DNA of 64,000 nucleotides from Bacteroidetes bacterium UBA2475 (GTDB lineage Bacteria > Bacteroidota > Bacteroidia > B-17B0 > Aurantibacillaceae), in assembly GCA_002342065.1 (NCBI GenBank), contig DDPF01000012.1, positions 806,001-870,000 on the forward strand. The letters run 5' to 3'. Below the pieces are notes generated by a model. That model ran no database searches. It worked only from the letters and a program-made list of their open reading frames with translations, and was not told the DNA's origin. The stretch's first letter is position 1. The number at the start of each line of letters is the position of its first letter. The position numbers were made by a program, and so were the translations under genes. Shown here piece by piece: positions 26,730 to 35,646 of this stretch.

Positions 26730-28367
26730 ATGAGTTTATTCAGAAAAAAATCAGTTTCAGCTATTACAGATGCAGAAAGTCATGGTACCGGATTAAGTCG
26801 CGTATTATCTGTGAGAGACTTAACTTTTTTTGGTATCGCAGCAATTATTGGTGCCGGAAGTTTTAGCAGCATAGGTTCTGCTTGTTTTACCGGCGGACCG
26901 GCAGTTATCTTTTTATTTATTATTTGTGCTGTTGCCTGCGGTTTTACGGCTATGTGTTATGCGGAATTTGCAACACGCGTTCCCGCATCAGGAAGTGCCT
27001 ATACTTATGCTTATGTTTCATTCGGAGAGTTGGCAGCCTGGATAATTGGCTGGGCCTTACTAATGGAATATTCTATTGGAAATATTTATGTTGCCTTTTC
27101 GTGGAGTGGTTATTTTGTAAATCTTTTAGAAGGTTTTGGAGTAAACTTACCCGCCTGGCTTTCTACAAATTATTCTGATTCTCACCAGGCCTTTTTAAAT
27201 GGAACAACCGGAAAATTAAGTACAGCATGGGCATCTGCACCGGAAATGCTTGGTCTAAAGATCATCTTTGATCTGCCGGCAGTGATGATAAATATTTTAG
27301 TCACCTGGCTGGTATATATTGGCACTAAAGAATCCCGTAATGCCAGTAACATTATGGTGATCATCAAACTGGCGATCATCCTGTTGGTAATTATTGTTGG
27401 GGCCATGTATATTGATATTGATAACTGGACACCGTTTATGCCTAATCAATTTAATGGTGTGATGGCTGGTGTATCAGGCGTATTCTTTGCCTATATTGGT
27501 TTCGATGCAGTTTCCACATTGGCTGAAGAGTGCAAGAATCCGCAGCGCGACTTACCTCGCGGTATGATCTATTCTTTAATTATTTGTACGATCGTATTTA
27601 TTATACTGGCTTTGGTTTTAACCGGAATGGTTTCTTACACTGCTTTAAATGTTTCTGATCCATTAGCAGAAGTTTTTGCTGTTAAAGGCATTAAGTGGAT
27701 GTTGTTTATTGTATCCATTGCAGCTGTTGTTGCTATGACCAGTGTTATTCTTGTATTTCAAATGGGACAACCCCGTATTTGGATGGCAATGAGCAGAGAC
27801 GGATTGTTACCGAAAAAATTTGCAGAGATCCATCCAAAGTATAAAACACCGGCTTTCTCAACGCTTATTACAGGCTTAGTAGTTGGTATTCCTATCTTTT
27901 TTGTGACTCCAAAATTTGTATTGGATTTTACAAGCATAGGAACTTTGTTTGCTTTTGTATTGGTATGTGGTGGCGTTTTAATGTTGCCACGTAACGAAGC
28001 GGTTAAAGAAAAAGGGAAATTTAAAATGCCTTATATCAATTCTAAATGGATTGTTCCTGCCATTACTATTCTTTCATTTGTGTTAATCTTTAAATACTAT
28101 CCAAATTCTATTTATTCAAATGATGAGAACACAACACTTAATTTTCCAATGATCATTTTTTACATGATATGGGTTGTTATTGCAATAGCAGCTTTCATTA
28201 AAAATTATTCATTGATCCCGGTGTTAGGGTTATTGTCTTGTTGCTACTTGCTTACAGGTATGGGCTGGACAAACTGGATGATGTTCTCGGTTTGGTTATT
28301 AATTGGTTTAGGCGTTTATTTCTTATACGGTTACCGTAAAAGTAAATTAGCACAGGAAAAAAAATAA
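26730..28367 (+). CDS. Amino acid permease (APC superfamily)
   Basis: A 545-residue transporter with 12-14 transmembrane segments. Helix 1 carries the glycine-rich unwound motif GIAAIIGAGSFSSIG, and a long conserved block AEFATRVPASGSAYTYAYVSFGE follows, typical of cationic amino-acid (CAT)-like APC members. FFAYIGFDAVSTLAEECKNP (about residues 251-270) is the family signature near helix 6. It is probably a proton- or exchange-driven importer; substrate choice cannot be read from the sequence. The SDR gene starts 2 bp downstream. Confidence 0.92.
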   Translation: MSLFRKKSVSAITDAESHGTGLSRVLSVRDLTFFGIAAIIGAGSFSSIGSACFTGGPAVIFLFIICAVACGFTAMCYAEFATRVPASGSAYTYAYVSFGELAAWIIGWALLMEYSIGNIYVAFSWSGYFVNLLEGFGVNLPAWLSTNYSDSHQAFLNGTTGKLSTAWASAPEMLGLKIIFDLPAVMINILVTWLVYIGTKESRNASNIMVIIKLAIILLVIIVGAMYIDIDNWTPFMPNQFNGVMAGVSGVFFAYIGFDAVSTLAEECKNPQRDLPRGMIYSLIICTIVFIILALVLTGMVSYTALNVSDPLAEVFAVKGIKWMLFIVSIAAVVAMTSVILVFQMGQPRIWMAMSRDGLLPKKFAEIHPKYKTPAFSTLITGLVVGIPIFFVTPKFVLDFTSIGTLFAFVLVCGGVLMLPRNEAVKEKGKFKMPYINSKWIVPAITILSFVLIFKYYPNSIYSNDENTTLNFPMIIFYMIWVVIAIAAFIKNYSLIPVLGLLSCCYLLTGMGWTNWMMFSVWLLIGLGVYFLYGYRKSKLAQEKK

Positions 28368-28368
28368 T

Positions 28369-29121
28369 ATGTTAGTTTTAATTACAGGCGCCACATCAGG
28401 CATAGGAAAAAGTACCGCAGAACTGTTCGCGAAGAATGGACATGATCTTATTATTACAGGAAGAAGAGAAGATCGGTTAAAAGAATTAAAAGCGCAATTA
28501 GAAACAAACGACAAAATAAAAGTGACCACACTTTGTTTTGACATTCGCCAATTAAGTGAAGTTGAAAATGCGATCACAAAATTATCTGCCGAAAATAAAA
28601 AAATTGATGTGCTTGTAAATAATGCAGGTTTAGCGGCAGGATTAAGCGCCATACAAAATGGCAACATCGATCATTGGGAACGGATGATAGACACGAACGT
28701 AAAAGGGCTGTTGTATATTTCACGTTCGATTTCTAATTTAATGATAGAGAATAAAAAAGGACACATTATTAATATTGGTTCTATTGCAGGTAAAGAAGTT
28801 TACGCTAACGGAAATGTTTATTGCGCTACAAAACATGCTGTAGATGCTTTAAGTAAAAGTATGCGTATTGATCTATTGGCACATAACATAAAAGTGACTG
28901 CCATAAATCCCGGAATGGTAGAGACTGAATTTAGCATTGTGCGTTTTGATGGCGATGAAGATAAAGCGAAAAAAGTGTACGCTGGTTTACAGCCTTTAAA
29001 ACCCGAAGATATTGCTGAAACAATTTATTGGGTAGCTCATCGTCCGCCGCATGTAAACATAAATGATATTATAATAATGCCATCAGTGCAGGCAACAGCA
29101 ACTAATGTAATTCGAAATTAA
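28369..29121 (+). CDS. Short-chain dehydrogenase/reductase, YdfG-like
   Basis: A 250-residue NAD(P)-dependent oxidoreductase. The nucleotide-binding motif is TGATSGIG (residues 6-13), followed by NNAG (84-87), and the catalytic residues are Ser138, Tyr151 and Lys155. Arg32-Arg33 after the second strand suggest NADP(H) preference. The C-terminal NPGMVETEFSIVRFDGDEDKA closely follows YdfG-type 3-hydroxy-acid dehydrogenases, which oxidise serine and similar compounds. The gene starts 2 bp after the amino-acid permease, which fits an amino-acid-related role. Confidence 0.92.
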   Translation: MLVLITGATSGIGKSTAELFAKNGHDLIITGRREDRLKELKAQLETNDKIKVTTLCFDIRQLSEVENAITKLSAENKKIDVLVNNAGLAAGLSAIQNGNIDHWERMIDTNVKGLLYISRSISNLMIENKKGHIINIGSIAGKEVYANGNVYCATKHAVDALSKSMRIDLLAHNIKVTAINPGMVETEFSIVRFDGDEDKAKKVYAGLQPLKPEDIAETIYWVAHRPPHVNINDIIIMPSVQATATNVIRN

Positions 29122-29124
29122 TTA

Positions 29125-29865
29125 ATGATAAAAAAAACAAATACAAACGTTTTTTTTTCGATAGCGCTTCTTTTTCTTTTAGTGTTCTCAAACCTATGCT
29201 GTGCCCAGAAGCGTAATCCGGGTGCAGGTATCCGTTTTGGTTTTGGCCCTGTGTTGGGTATTTACAACATTAATCCTAACCACGCAAAAAGCCCAACGCA
29301 AAAAATGAGTGCCCTGGTCTCATTTAAAAAAGAAGTAAAACTGGATAAAACTTTTAAAACATTTTTCTTCTTTGGCGCTGAATATTTTTTTCATGGTGTA
29401 AATTTTAAATCTTATTATTTTAAACCCGATAGTTTACAATTGTACGATAAAACATTTCCTTACAATTATTCACTTATTATAAACGAAATAGGACTTCCGT
29501 TACAGGTTAAATATTCTTTTAAGAGGGAGAATAACTCTGTGTTTAGTCCGTATGTTATGATCGGTTATCACTTCCGGTATTTATTGCCGGGCAATTTAAC
29601 AGTTTCACAAAATGGTAATAAAGTAAAAGAAGATATTGTTGATCTTAGATTTAAAACGCCTTTTATTAATAGCCGTTTAAATTCTTTCGTTAGTGCTACA
29701 CTCGGCTTTCAGAAAAATGCCATCTCCGGTTCAAAGAGCAATTTTTTCGCGGAGTTTAATTTTCGTTATGGTTTTTCTCAATATTATTTTGAAGAAAAAT
29801 ACGCTGCAAGTTCTCTTAACATCAGCAGTATGCATTTGGCTTTGCAATTAGGTTTCAGGTTTTAG
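29125..29865 (+). CDS. Outer-membrane beta-barrel protein (PorT-like)
   Basis: A 246-residue protein with a signal peptide (ending NLCCAQ) and alternating hydrophobic/polar strands throughout, for example GAGIRFGFGPVLGIYNIN at the start and a final strand MHLALQLGFRF ending in an aromatic residue, as outer-membrane barrels do. The size suggests an eight- to ten-stranded barrel. It follows the SDR gene by 3 bp and precedes the DoxX-like gene by 1 bp. The function is unknown. Confidence 0.75.
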   Translation: MIKKTNTNVFFSIALLFLLVFSNLCCAQKRNPGAGIRFGFGPVLGIYNINPNHAKSPTQKMSALVSFKKEVKLDKTFKTFFFFGAEYFFHGVNFKSYYFKPDSLQLYDKTFPYNYSLIINEIGLPLQVKYSFKRENNSVFSPYVMIGYHFRYLLPGNLTVSQNGNKVKEDIVDLRFKTPFINSRLNSFVSATLGFQKNAISGSKSNFFAEFNFRYGFSQYYFEEKYAASSLNISSMHLALQLGFRF

Positions 29866-29866
29866 C

Positions 29867-30247
29867 ATGAAAAAGCTCTCACTTATTCTAATGAGTCTTC
29901 TTTACATTGCCGCAGGCATTTATCATTTTATAAATCCTGCCTTTTATTTAAAGATCATGCCAAATTATATTCCTTCGTCTTTAATGATGATATACTTAAG
30001 CGGCGCCATCGAAATTATTTTAGGAATAGCGCTGTTAATTAAGAAATTTCAAAAGACTGCAGCTTGGTTAATTATTTTAATGCTGATCGTTTTTATACCG
30101 GTACATATAAAAATGATACAGGATACATGGTTCTCTTTAAACATTAAATTTATAACTGCTATTCTGCGGCTACCACTGCAATTTGTATTGATTTACTGGA
30201 CCTACAAAACCTGCAATTTAAGGATCCCAAAGCTGTTAAAATCCTAG
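29867..30247 (+). CDS. DoxX-like small membrane protein
   Basis: A 126-residue protein with four transmembrane segments. The first holds LLYIAAGIYHFINPAFYLKIMP, and the second SGAIEIILGIALLI, which are the conserved features of DoxX/MauE-like proteins. It is the last gene of the permease-SDR-OMP run, starting just after the barrel gene's stop. The family is often tied to redox or quinone functions in the membrane, but no specific partner is present. Confidence 0.75.
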   Translation: MKKLSLILMSLLYIAAGIYHFINPAFYLKIMPNYIPSSLMMIYLSGAIEIILGIALLIKKFQKTAAWLIILMLIVFIPVHIKMIQDTWFSLNIKFITAILRLPLQFVLIYWTYKTCNLRIPKLLKS

Positions 30248-30320
30248 CTAAACTAAATTAGGCTATTATTCTATTGCTTTTTAACTTTCCTTTTTTACCT
30301 TTAATAAAAATATAATCTCC

Positions 30321-31631
30321 ATGATGGATCGCCGTAATTTTTTGTTAGCCACTGCAGGTTCAGTTACTGCACTCGACCTTTTTTCTTCTATTGATCTACC
30401 CTTTGCAAAACAGTTGGATAAACATTTAAATAAACTCGAGAATATGAGTTTTGATGCCGCTGCAGAGAATGAAGATTTTTGGGGATGGATCCGCCAGAGC
30501 TATACTGTTTCACCAAACATAATTAATTTAAATAACGGCGGTGTTAGTCCGCAACCAAAAATAGTACAGGATGCTCACATTCGTTTTTATCAATACTCTA
30601 ACGAAGCGCCGAGTTACTATATGTGGCGCATTTTAGACCAGGGAAGAGAAGCCCTGCGTGAAAAATTAGCAACCCTTTGCGGTGTTCTACCCGAAGAACT
30701 TGCCATTAACAGAAATGCAACCGAAGGTTTGAACAACGTAATTTTTGGTTTGAATTTAAAAGCAGGAGACGAAGTGGTGTTAAGCACCTTTGATTATCCA
30801 AACATGATGAATGCCTGGAAGCAAAGAGAAAAACGTGATAAGATAAAATTGAATTGGATAAACATTCCTCAACCAACAGATGACGCCGCGACTATTGTAA
30901 AATTATACGAAAAAGCAATTACCCCTAAAACAAAGATCGTTCACATTACGCACATGATGAACTGGACAGGAAATTTTGTTCCTGTAAAAGCCATTGCTGA
31001 TATGGCCCACAGTAAAGGTTGCGAAGTGATAGTGGATGCCGCACATTCGTTCGGGCAAATAGATATGAAGTTTGAAGAGACTGGTGCCGATTATTTAGCC
31101 ACTTCTTTACACAAGTGGTTATGCGCACCTTTTGGCAGCGGATTAATGTATATTAAAAAAGATAAGATAAAAAATGTGTGGGCATTATTATCTTCTGTTG
31201 ATCCGGATGGTAGTGACATGAAAAAATTTGAAAGTCTTGGCACGCGTTCTTTTGCATCAGAGATGGCAATTGGTACTGCGGTTGATTTTCATAATTTAAT
31301 TGGCGGTAAACGTAAAGAAGCGCGTTTGCGTTATTTAAAAAATTATTGGGCAGAGAAAGCTATTAAATTACCAAAAACAAATTTTTACACTTCCTTGAAA
31401 CCCGAATTTTCTTGTGCAGTGGCAACCATAGGTTTTGAAGGCTGGCAAGCGCAACAGATAGAAGCGAAGTTATTTGAAAAACATAAAGTACATTCTGTAT
31501 CCATGATCCTCGAAAAAGTAAACGGCATACGGATAGCGCCAAACGTTTATACAAACACCGAAGATCTTGACGTCTTGGTAAAAGGGTTAACCGAGATCTC
31601 AAAAATGGACGCCCCTACGCCACAAAAATAA
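30321..31631 (+). CDS. Class V aminotransferase-fold PLP enzyme with Tat signal
   Basis: A 436-residue PLP enzyme. The N-terminus MMDRRNFLLATAG is a twin-arginine signal (RRxFL), so the folded holoenzyme is probably exported to the periplasm. The catalytic fold begins at about residue 65. The PLP lysine is Lys265 in TSLHKWLCAPFGSG, and Asp239/His242 in VDAAHSFGQ contact the cofactor. It resembles the isopenicillin-N epimerase / cysteine desulfurase-like branch. The next gene, 6 bp downstream, is an exported RidA protein, whose family removes enamines made by PLP enzymes. The substrate is unknown. Confidence 0.88.
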   Translation: MMDRRNFLLATAGSVTALDLFSSIDLPFAKQLDKHLNKLENMSFDAAAENEDFWGWIRQSYTVSPNIINLNNGGVSPQPKIVQDAHIRFYQYSNEAPSYYMWRILDQGREALREKLATLCGVLPEELAINRNATEGLNNVIFGLNLKAGDEVVLSTFDYPNMMNAWKQREKRDKIKLNWINIPQPTDDAATIVKLYEKAITPKTKIVHITHMMNWTGNFVPVKAIADMAHSKGCEVIVDAAHSFGQIDMKFEETGADYLATSLHKWLCAPFGSGLMYIKKDKIKNVWALLSSVDPDGSDMKKFESLGTRSFASEMAIGTAVDFHNLIGGKRKEARLRYLKNYWAEKAIKLPKTNFYTSLKPEFSCAVATIGFEGWQAQQIEAKLFEKHKVHSVSMILEKVNGIRIAPNVYTNTEDLDVLVKGLTEISKMDAPTPQK

Positions 31632-31636
31632 TTTAA

Positions 31637-32074
31637 ATGGTAAAAAAAATTAGTATAGCTTGTGCAGCAATTGTTTTAGTATTTGCATTTACGAGTAAAA
31701 ACAGGAAAGAAGTTATTTTAACCAAGCTGGCGCCTGCGCCTATTGGCCCATACAGCCAGGCCATTAAAACGGGTGGTACTTTATATGTATCAGGTCAGGT
31801 AGGTTTAAAACCTGACGGTACATTTGATACTACATCTATAGAGAATGAAAGCGCGCAGGCATTGAATAATATTAAAGCTATTGTAGAAGCAGCCGGCATG
31901 ACCATGGACGATGTTTCTAAAGCAACAATATATTTGACCGACATTAAAAATTTTGCAAAAGTAAACGACGTATATAAAACCTTTTTTAAATTAAACCCAC
32001 CCGCCCGCGAAACGGTAGAAGTTAAAGCGCTGCCAAAAGGCGCTCATGTGGAGATCTCGGTTATTGCGAATTGA
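31637..32074 (+). CDS. Exported RidA-family enamine/imine deaminase
   Basis: A 145-residue protein: an N-terminal hydrophobic segment (residues 6-19) acts as a signal or anchor, then a canonical RidA domain starts at about residue 27 (LAPAPIGPYSQA). The active-site arginine is Arg124 in PPARETVEV, and GAHVEISVIA ends the fold. RidA proteins form trimers that hydrolyse 2-aminoacrylate and related imines. Nearly all studied members are cytosolic, so the leader and the pairing with the Tat-signal PLP enzyme 6 bp upstream are notable. Confidence 0.88.
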   Translation: MVKKISIACAAIVLVFAFTSKNRKEVILTKLAPAPIGPYSQAIKTGGTLYVSGQVGLKPDGTFDTTSIENESAQALNNIKAIVEAAGMTMDDVSKATIYLTDIKNFAKVNDVYKTFFKLNPPARETVEVKALPKGAHVEISVIAN

Positions 32075-32079
32075 ATTTC

Positions 32080-32102
32080 TGAGCTTTTTTTGCTAAAGCT
32101 CA
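32080..32102 (+). terminator. Hairpin after the exported RidA gene
   Basis: An 8-bp stem (TGAGCTTT / AAAGCTCA) with a 7-nt loop starts 5 bp after the RidA stop. The T-run is in the 5' arm and loop rather than after the stem, so it is only a weak terminator candidate. Confidence 0.4.
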
Positions 32103-32103
32103 A

Positions 32104-32220
32104 AATCCTCCTTGGAGAAGGGCATGTCCCGAGTTTACCTCGGGAAGGTTAGGAGGATTGAACGTTTCGAACCTCATTTTGCTAAAACGCAAAATCCCCC
32201 TACACCCCTTTGTAAAGGGG
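32104..32220. repeat. REP-like nested palindromes
   Basis: AATCCTCC (32104-32111) pairs with GGAGGATT (32152-32159). Inside it CCCGAG-TTTAC-CTCGGG (32128-32144) forms a second hairpin. A separate hairpin CCCCTTT-GT-AAAGGGG lies at 32205-32220. The GC-rich text differs from the AT-rich surroundings and resembles the element at 52011-52120. It is non-coding and lies between convergent genes. Confidence 0.55.
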
Positions 32221-32301
32221 AAATACTAAGTACGACTCCTACACATAAACTCTCTTCACCTTTGCAGAAACATTAGTTTCACTTAGTAATTCGTATTTAA
32301 T

Positions 32302-32335
32302 AAAAAAATCCCGCTTAGCTATTGCCTTGCGGGAT
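32302..32335 (-). terminator. Terminator of the LamG-T9SS gene
   Basis: A 7-bp stem (ATCCCGC / GCGGGAT) with a loop of 14 bases; on the minus strand a run of seven T follows. It lies 27 bp beyond the stop of the gene at 32362-34776. Confidence 0.7.
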
Positions 32336-32361
32336 CTTTCTGCACATGAAAAAAAAATATT

Positions 32362-34776
32362 TTACTCTTTTATTAATCTTACAGTTTTAATTTGTCCGTC
32401 ACTGTCGGCTTTTAATATATACAAACCATTGTTTAAGTTGGTTAAATTAATGTTGTATTTACCCTCTCCTAATTTTTGAGTATAAACAACTTTACCTAAT
32501 ACATCCACAACGTTAATAGTGGTTGCGTTTTCAGTTTCAATTGTATACATACCATTACTTGGATTTGGATAAATAGAAATTAATGAAGTACCATTAGTTA
32601 AAGATTGTATGCCAGTACATGGTGAAACAGCCTGAGCTAAAGTAAATGTATTACTGCAACCATTTGTAGTTCCTGTAACTGTATAATTGGTATTAACTGT
32701 TGGAGATACAGCAATTACTGTTGTTGTTGCACTTGTATTCCATAAATAAGTTGCAGCACCATTTGCAGTTAAACTGGCGGTTTGCCCCACACATAATAAA
32801 CTTGCGTTACTAACAGCTGTTACGGTTGGCAATGTGTTTACCGTTACCATATTTGTAACAACATTTGATTGACAACCTAAACTATTTGTACCAATAACAG
32901 AGTAAGTGGTAGTTACACTTGGCGTAACAACATTAGATGCAGTTGCTGGTCCTGATACCCATGCATATGTTGAAACATTACCCGATGCAGTTAAAGTTGT
33001 TGTTGAACCTGCACAGATTGTATTTGTTCCTGCAATTGAAAGCGTAGGACTAACAAATGCCGCAACATTGCTACCAGATACAACACCACCGGGTGTAACC
33101 CAATTAGAAATTGATCCTGTTAAAGCAATACCTGTTAAAGTTCCAGTATATGCATTGCCTGAAGCATCCGTTAAAGTTGTAACAGAAGTGTTTGTGCCAG
33201 CTGCAATACCTTGATTAAAATGGTAATTAGCTAATAAACCATTAGCCGTTGTTGCTATCTCGCCGGTCATATTATTTTGAATTTCGTTTTGGCATAGTGC
33301 CCTGTTCCAGATACGTACCTCATCAATATTGCCATCAAAGTTTTCATTAATTGTATTACCGCCAATTACTAATGAATTTGTTGAAACACCCATTGAGGTA
33401 TATGTAACACTTGCAGTACCTGATAATACTCCGTTTATATATATTGAACTTACTGTTCCGTTCCATACTCCTGCAATATGTTGCCATGCATTAAGTGTTG
33501 GTGTTGCAGAAGAATTTAGGTTCATATAACCGCCTATAGCAGAGTTTCCGATCCAAAACTGATAATTAGATGTATTAGCGCGAACAAAAAATTGGGCTTG
33601 ATTACCAGGCGTTGAATAATTTCCTATAACAGTGCGAGCTGGTCCAGAAACATTTGTTGGTCTAACCCAAGCTTCTACAGTTAATTTATTTGATGTAGAT
33701 AATGAATTACTAATTGCAGTTGGTAAAACTACATTATCGCCAGGAGCTGTACTTATAAAATTAAGTGCTGTGCCTGGGGCTAAAGACACTATGCTTGACG
33801 CTGAGTTAGTACAAGAATTTGCCGCAGTACCAATAACAGTATAAGTACTGTTAACGGTTGGGCTTACTACAGGCCCGGCAGGAACAAATGAATACGTTGA
33901 AGCACCGCCTGGAACAATTGTAAATGATTGTCCGCTAATGATAGTGCCGCTATTTGCTGTTACAGTTGGTGGAGGCAATGGTGTTACAGAACCTGATACC
34001 ACACCGCCGGGAATAACCCAGTTAGATGTTGCACCAGTTAAAGCAAATGAATTAAGAGTTCCATTAAACGCATTTGAAGTAGCATCGTTTAAAGTAGTAA
34101 CTGTTGTGTTATTAGCAGCTGCAGTGCCCTGGTTAAAATGATAGTTAGCCACAAGGTTTGTCGCGTTTGTAGGTATTTCACAATTCATAAATGTATTGAT
34201 CTCGCAGCGTGATCTATTGATATTCCAAATTCTTAACTCATCTACATCACCATCAAACGACTCTGAAATAGAATTTGTTCCAATAATAATTGAATTCGTG
34301 GTTGTAGCAAAAGTGTAATTAGAGGCCGTAGTATTACTTGCAGAAAAAACACCATTTATATAAACAGTGGCAGTTGTGCCGTCATAAACACAAGCAACAT
34401 GTTGCCAAATGTTTATGGTTGCTGTGTTTGCCGCGGTAGTAAGACCGCTATAGGTTGGAGCATTTCCAGGTCCAACTAAAAATAAATACGCATTACCATT
34501 TCGGCGCAATAGGAATTGTAATTGGTTGGTTGGTGTGGTATAGTTACCCACAATGCAGCCATTGCCAGCCAAAGAGGTTGGCCTAACCCAAGCTTCAACT
34601 GTAATTTTTGTTTTCCCTACTAAAGAATTTGTACTAATTGCTTGCGCAAGTACTACATTATCGGCTGGTGCAGTGCTTAAAATATTTAATGCCGCTCCCG
34701 TCTGCGCCTTTGTGTTTAAGTTCCAAAGTAGCGCTGATGCTATTAGAAGACTAAGTTTTGTAATTGTTTTTTTCAT
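32362..34776 (-). CDS. Secreted protein with two LamG domains and a T9SS sorting domain
   Basis: An 804-residue exported protein. After the signal peptide (ending NTKAQ) come two LamG/concanavalin-like domains of about 190 residues each (about 40-215 and 350-525). They share phrases such as KITVEAWVRP / KLTVEAWVRP and VDELRIWN / IDEVRIWN. Ig/PKD-like segments rich in Thr and Val follow (about 590-720, each with ICAG or LCVG and a YLWN- or YAWV-type strand). The T9SS type A sorting domain is the last 75 residues (SIYPNPSNGMYTIE, then NGLYILKADSDG). It is probably attached to the cell surface and may bind glycans. The low-complexity T/V repeats produce several false antisense frames. Confidence 0.88.
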   Translation of the reverse strand: MKKTITKLSLLIASALLWNLNTKAQTGAALNILSTAPADNVVLAQAISTNSLVGKTKITVEAWVRPTSLAGNGCIVGNYTTPTNQLQFLLRRNGNAYLFLVGPGNAPTYSGLTTAANTATINIWQHVACVYDGTTATVYINGVFSASNTTASNYTFATTTNSIIIGTNSISESFDGDVDELRIWNINRSRCEINTFMNCEIPTNATNLVANYHFNQGTAAANNTTVTTLNDATSNAFNGTLNSFALTGATSNWVIPGGVVSGSVTPLPPPTVTANSGTIISGQSFTIVPGGASTYSFVPAGPVVSPTVNSTYTVIGTAANSCTNSASSIVSLAPGTALNFISTAPGDNVVLPTAISNSLSTSNKLTVEAWVRPTNVSGPARTVIGNYSTPGNQAQFFVRANTSNYQFWIGNSAIGGYMNLNSSATPTLNAWQHIAGVWNGTVSSIYINGVLSGTASVTYTSMGVSTNSLVIGGNTINENFDGNIDEVRIWNRALCQNEIQNNMTGEIATTANGLLANYHFNQGIAAGTNTSVTTLTDASGNAYTGTLTGIALTGSISNWVTPGGVVSGSNVAAFVSPTLSIAGTNTICAGSTTTLTASGNVSTYAWVSGPATASNVVTPSVTTTYSVIGTNSLGCQSNVVTNMVTVNTLPTVTAVSNASLLCVGQTASLTANGAATYLWNTSATTTVIAVSPTVNTNYTVTGTTNGCSNTFTLAQAVSPCTGIQSLTNGTSLISIYPNPSNGMYTIETENATTINVVDVLGKVVYTQKLGEGKYNINLTNLNNGLYILKADSDGQIKTVRLIKE

Positions 34777-34930
34777 ATTATAAATAATTTTTGGTTGAGT
34801 AAACCTATTTCAATTTATTTGTATTTTAAAAAAAATGTGGCGAAATGCAAGATTTTGTATTTGAAATGCTTTTAGAATAATAAAATTAAAAAAGTAAAGT
34901 GATTTGAATAAATTGAAATAAAAATACTAT

Positions 34931-34965
34931 AAGATGGGTTATTTTTTTGATAAAAATCCCATCTT
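34931..34965 (-). terminator. Terminator hairpin of the LytTR/kinase unit
   Basis: AAGATGGG pairs with CCCATCTT, with additional ATTTTT/AAAAAT pairing inside. It lies 7 bp after the stop of the response regulator gene and is followed by an AT-rich tract. Confidence 0.6.
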
Positions 34966-34972
34966 GTTAGAG

Positions 34973-35644
34973 CTAGCTTAATTTAAATTGGTTTCCACGA
35001 GATACCGGAATTTCAATGGTGTCGATAAATACACTTTTACTTGTAGTTTTTGTGATTTTGGTAATATTTACAATAAAAGAACGATGGGTTTGATGAAACA
35101 AACCTTCCGGCACCTGGTCTTTAAACCATTCTAAAGAATTGCGAAGTGTATATTTTTTTTGTTTAGTGTAAACATGTATGTAATTACCGTCGCCTTCCAC
35201 GTAATTAATGTCATCTAATACAACTTTAACAGTCGCGTACCCGTCTTTAAAAATTAAAAAAATATCTGTCAGACTATTCAAAATATTTTCTGCCATCAGC
35301 AAGGCTGCATAAATTTCTGAATTTTTATATGGTTTTGTAATGTACGCTACGGGTTTTGTTTTTACAATTCTTTTTATCATTTCTATATCCGAGTGGGCTG
35401 TAATGTATATAAAAGGTATTTTTATTTGATCATTAATGTACTGCCCAAGCTCCAAGCCATCCATTTCTTTTTCCATTCTAATATCCAATAAAACAATGTT
35501 TGGCTTAAATTCATTTAGCACTACCATAGCATGTTTTCTATCGTGCGCCATCTTAACGTTTTTAATCCCATATTTATTTAATATGTCCATTAAATCTTCT
35601 GCAATAAGCACCTCGTCATCTACAATTAAAATTTTCCTTTCCAT
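34973..35644 (-). CDS. LytTR-type response regulator
   Basis: A 223-residue transcription regulator. Receiver domain (residues about 3-120): acidic pocket Asp9-Asp10, phosphoacceptor Asp54 in VLLDIRM, Thr82, and Lys104 in YITKPY. The LytTR DNA-binding domain (about 130-223) has VEGDGNYIHVYT and LFHQTHRSFIVNI, the normal signatures. The gene starts 2 bp after the stop of the histidine kinase gene, so they very likely form a two-component pair. Targets are unknown; the next gene downstream, past a terminator, is the LamG surface protein. Confidence 0.93.
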   Translation of the reverse strand: MERKILIVDDEVLIAEDLMDILNKYGIKNVKMAHDRKHAMVVLNEFKPNIVLLDIRMEKEMDGLELGQYINDQIKIPFIYITAHSDIEMIKRIVKTKPVAYITKPYKNSEIYAALLMAENILNSLTDIFLIFKDGYATVKVVLDDINYVEGDGNYIHVYTKQKKYTLRNSLEWFKDQVPEGLFHQTHRSFIVNITKITKTTSKSVFIDTIEIPVSRGNQFKLS

Positions 35645-35646
35645 AA

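Noticed and set aside
32906..34141. Several antisense frames rich in Val, Pro and Thr inside the LamG-T9SS gene
   Set aside because: Shadows caused by the Thr/Asn-rich repeats of the real gene, which has a signal peptide, LamG domains and a sorting domain.
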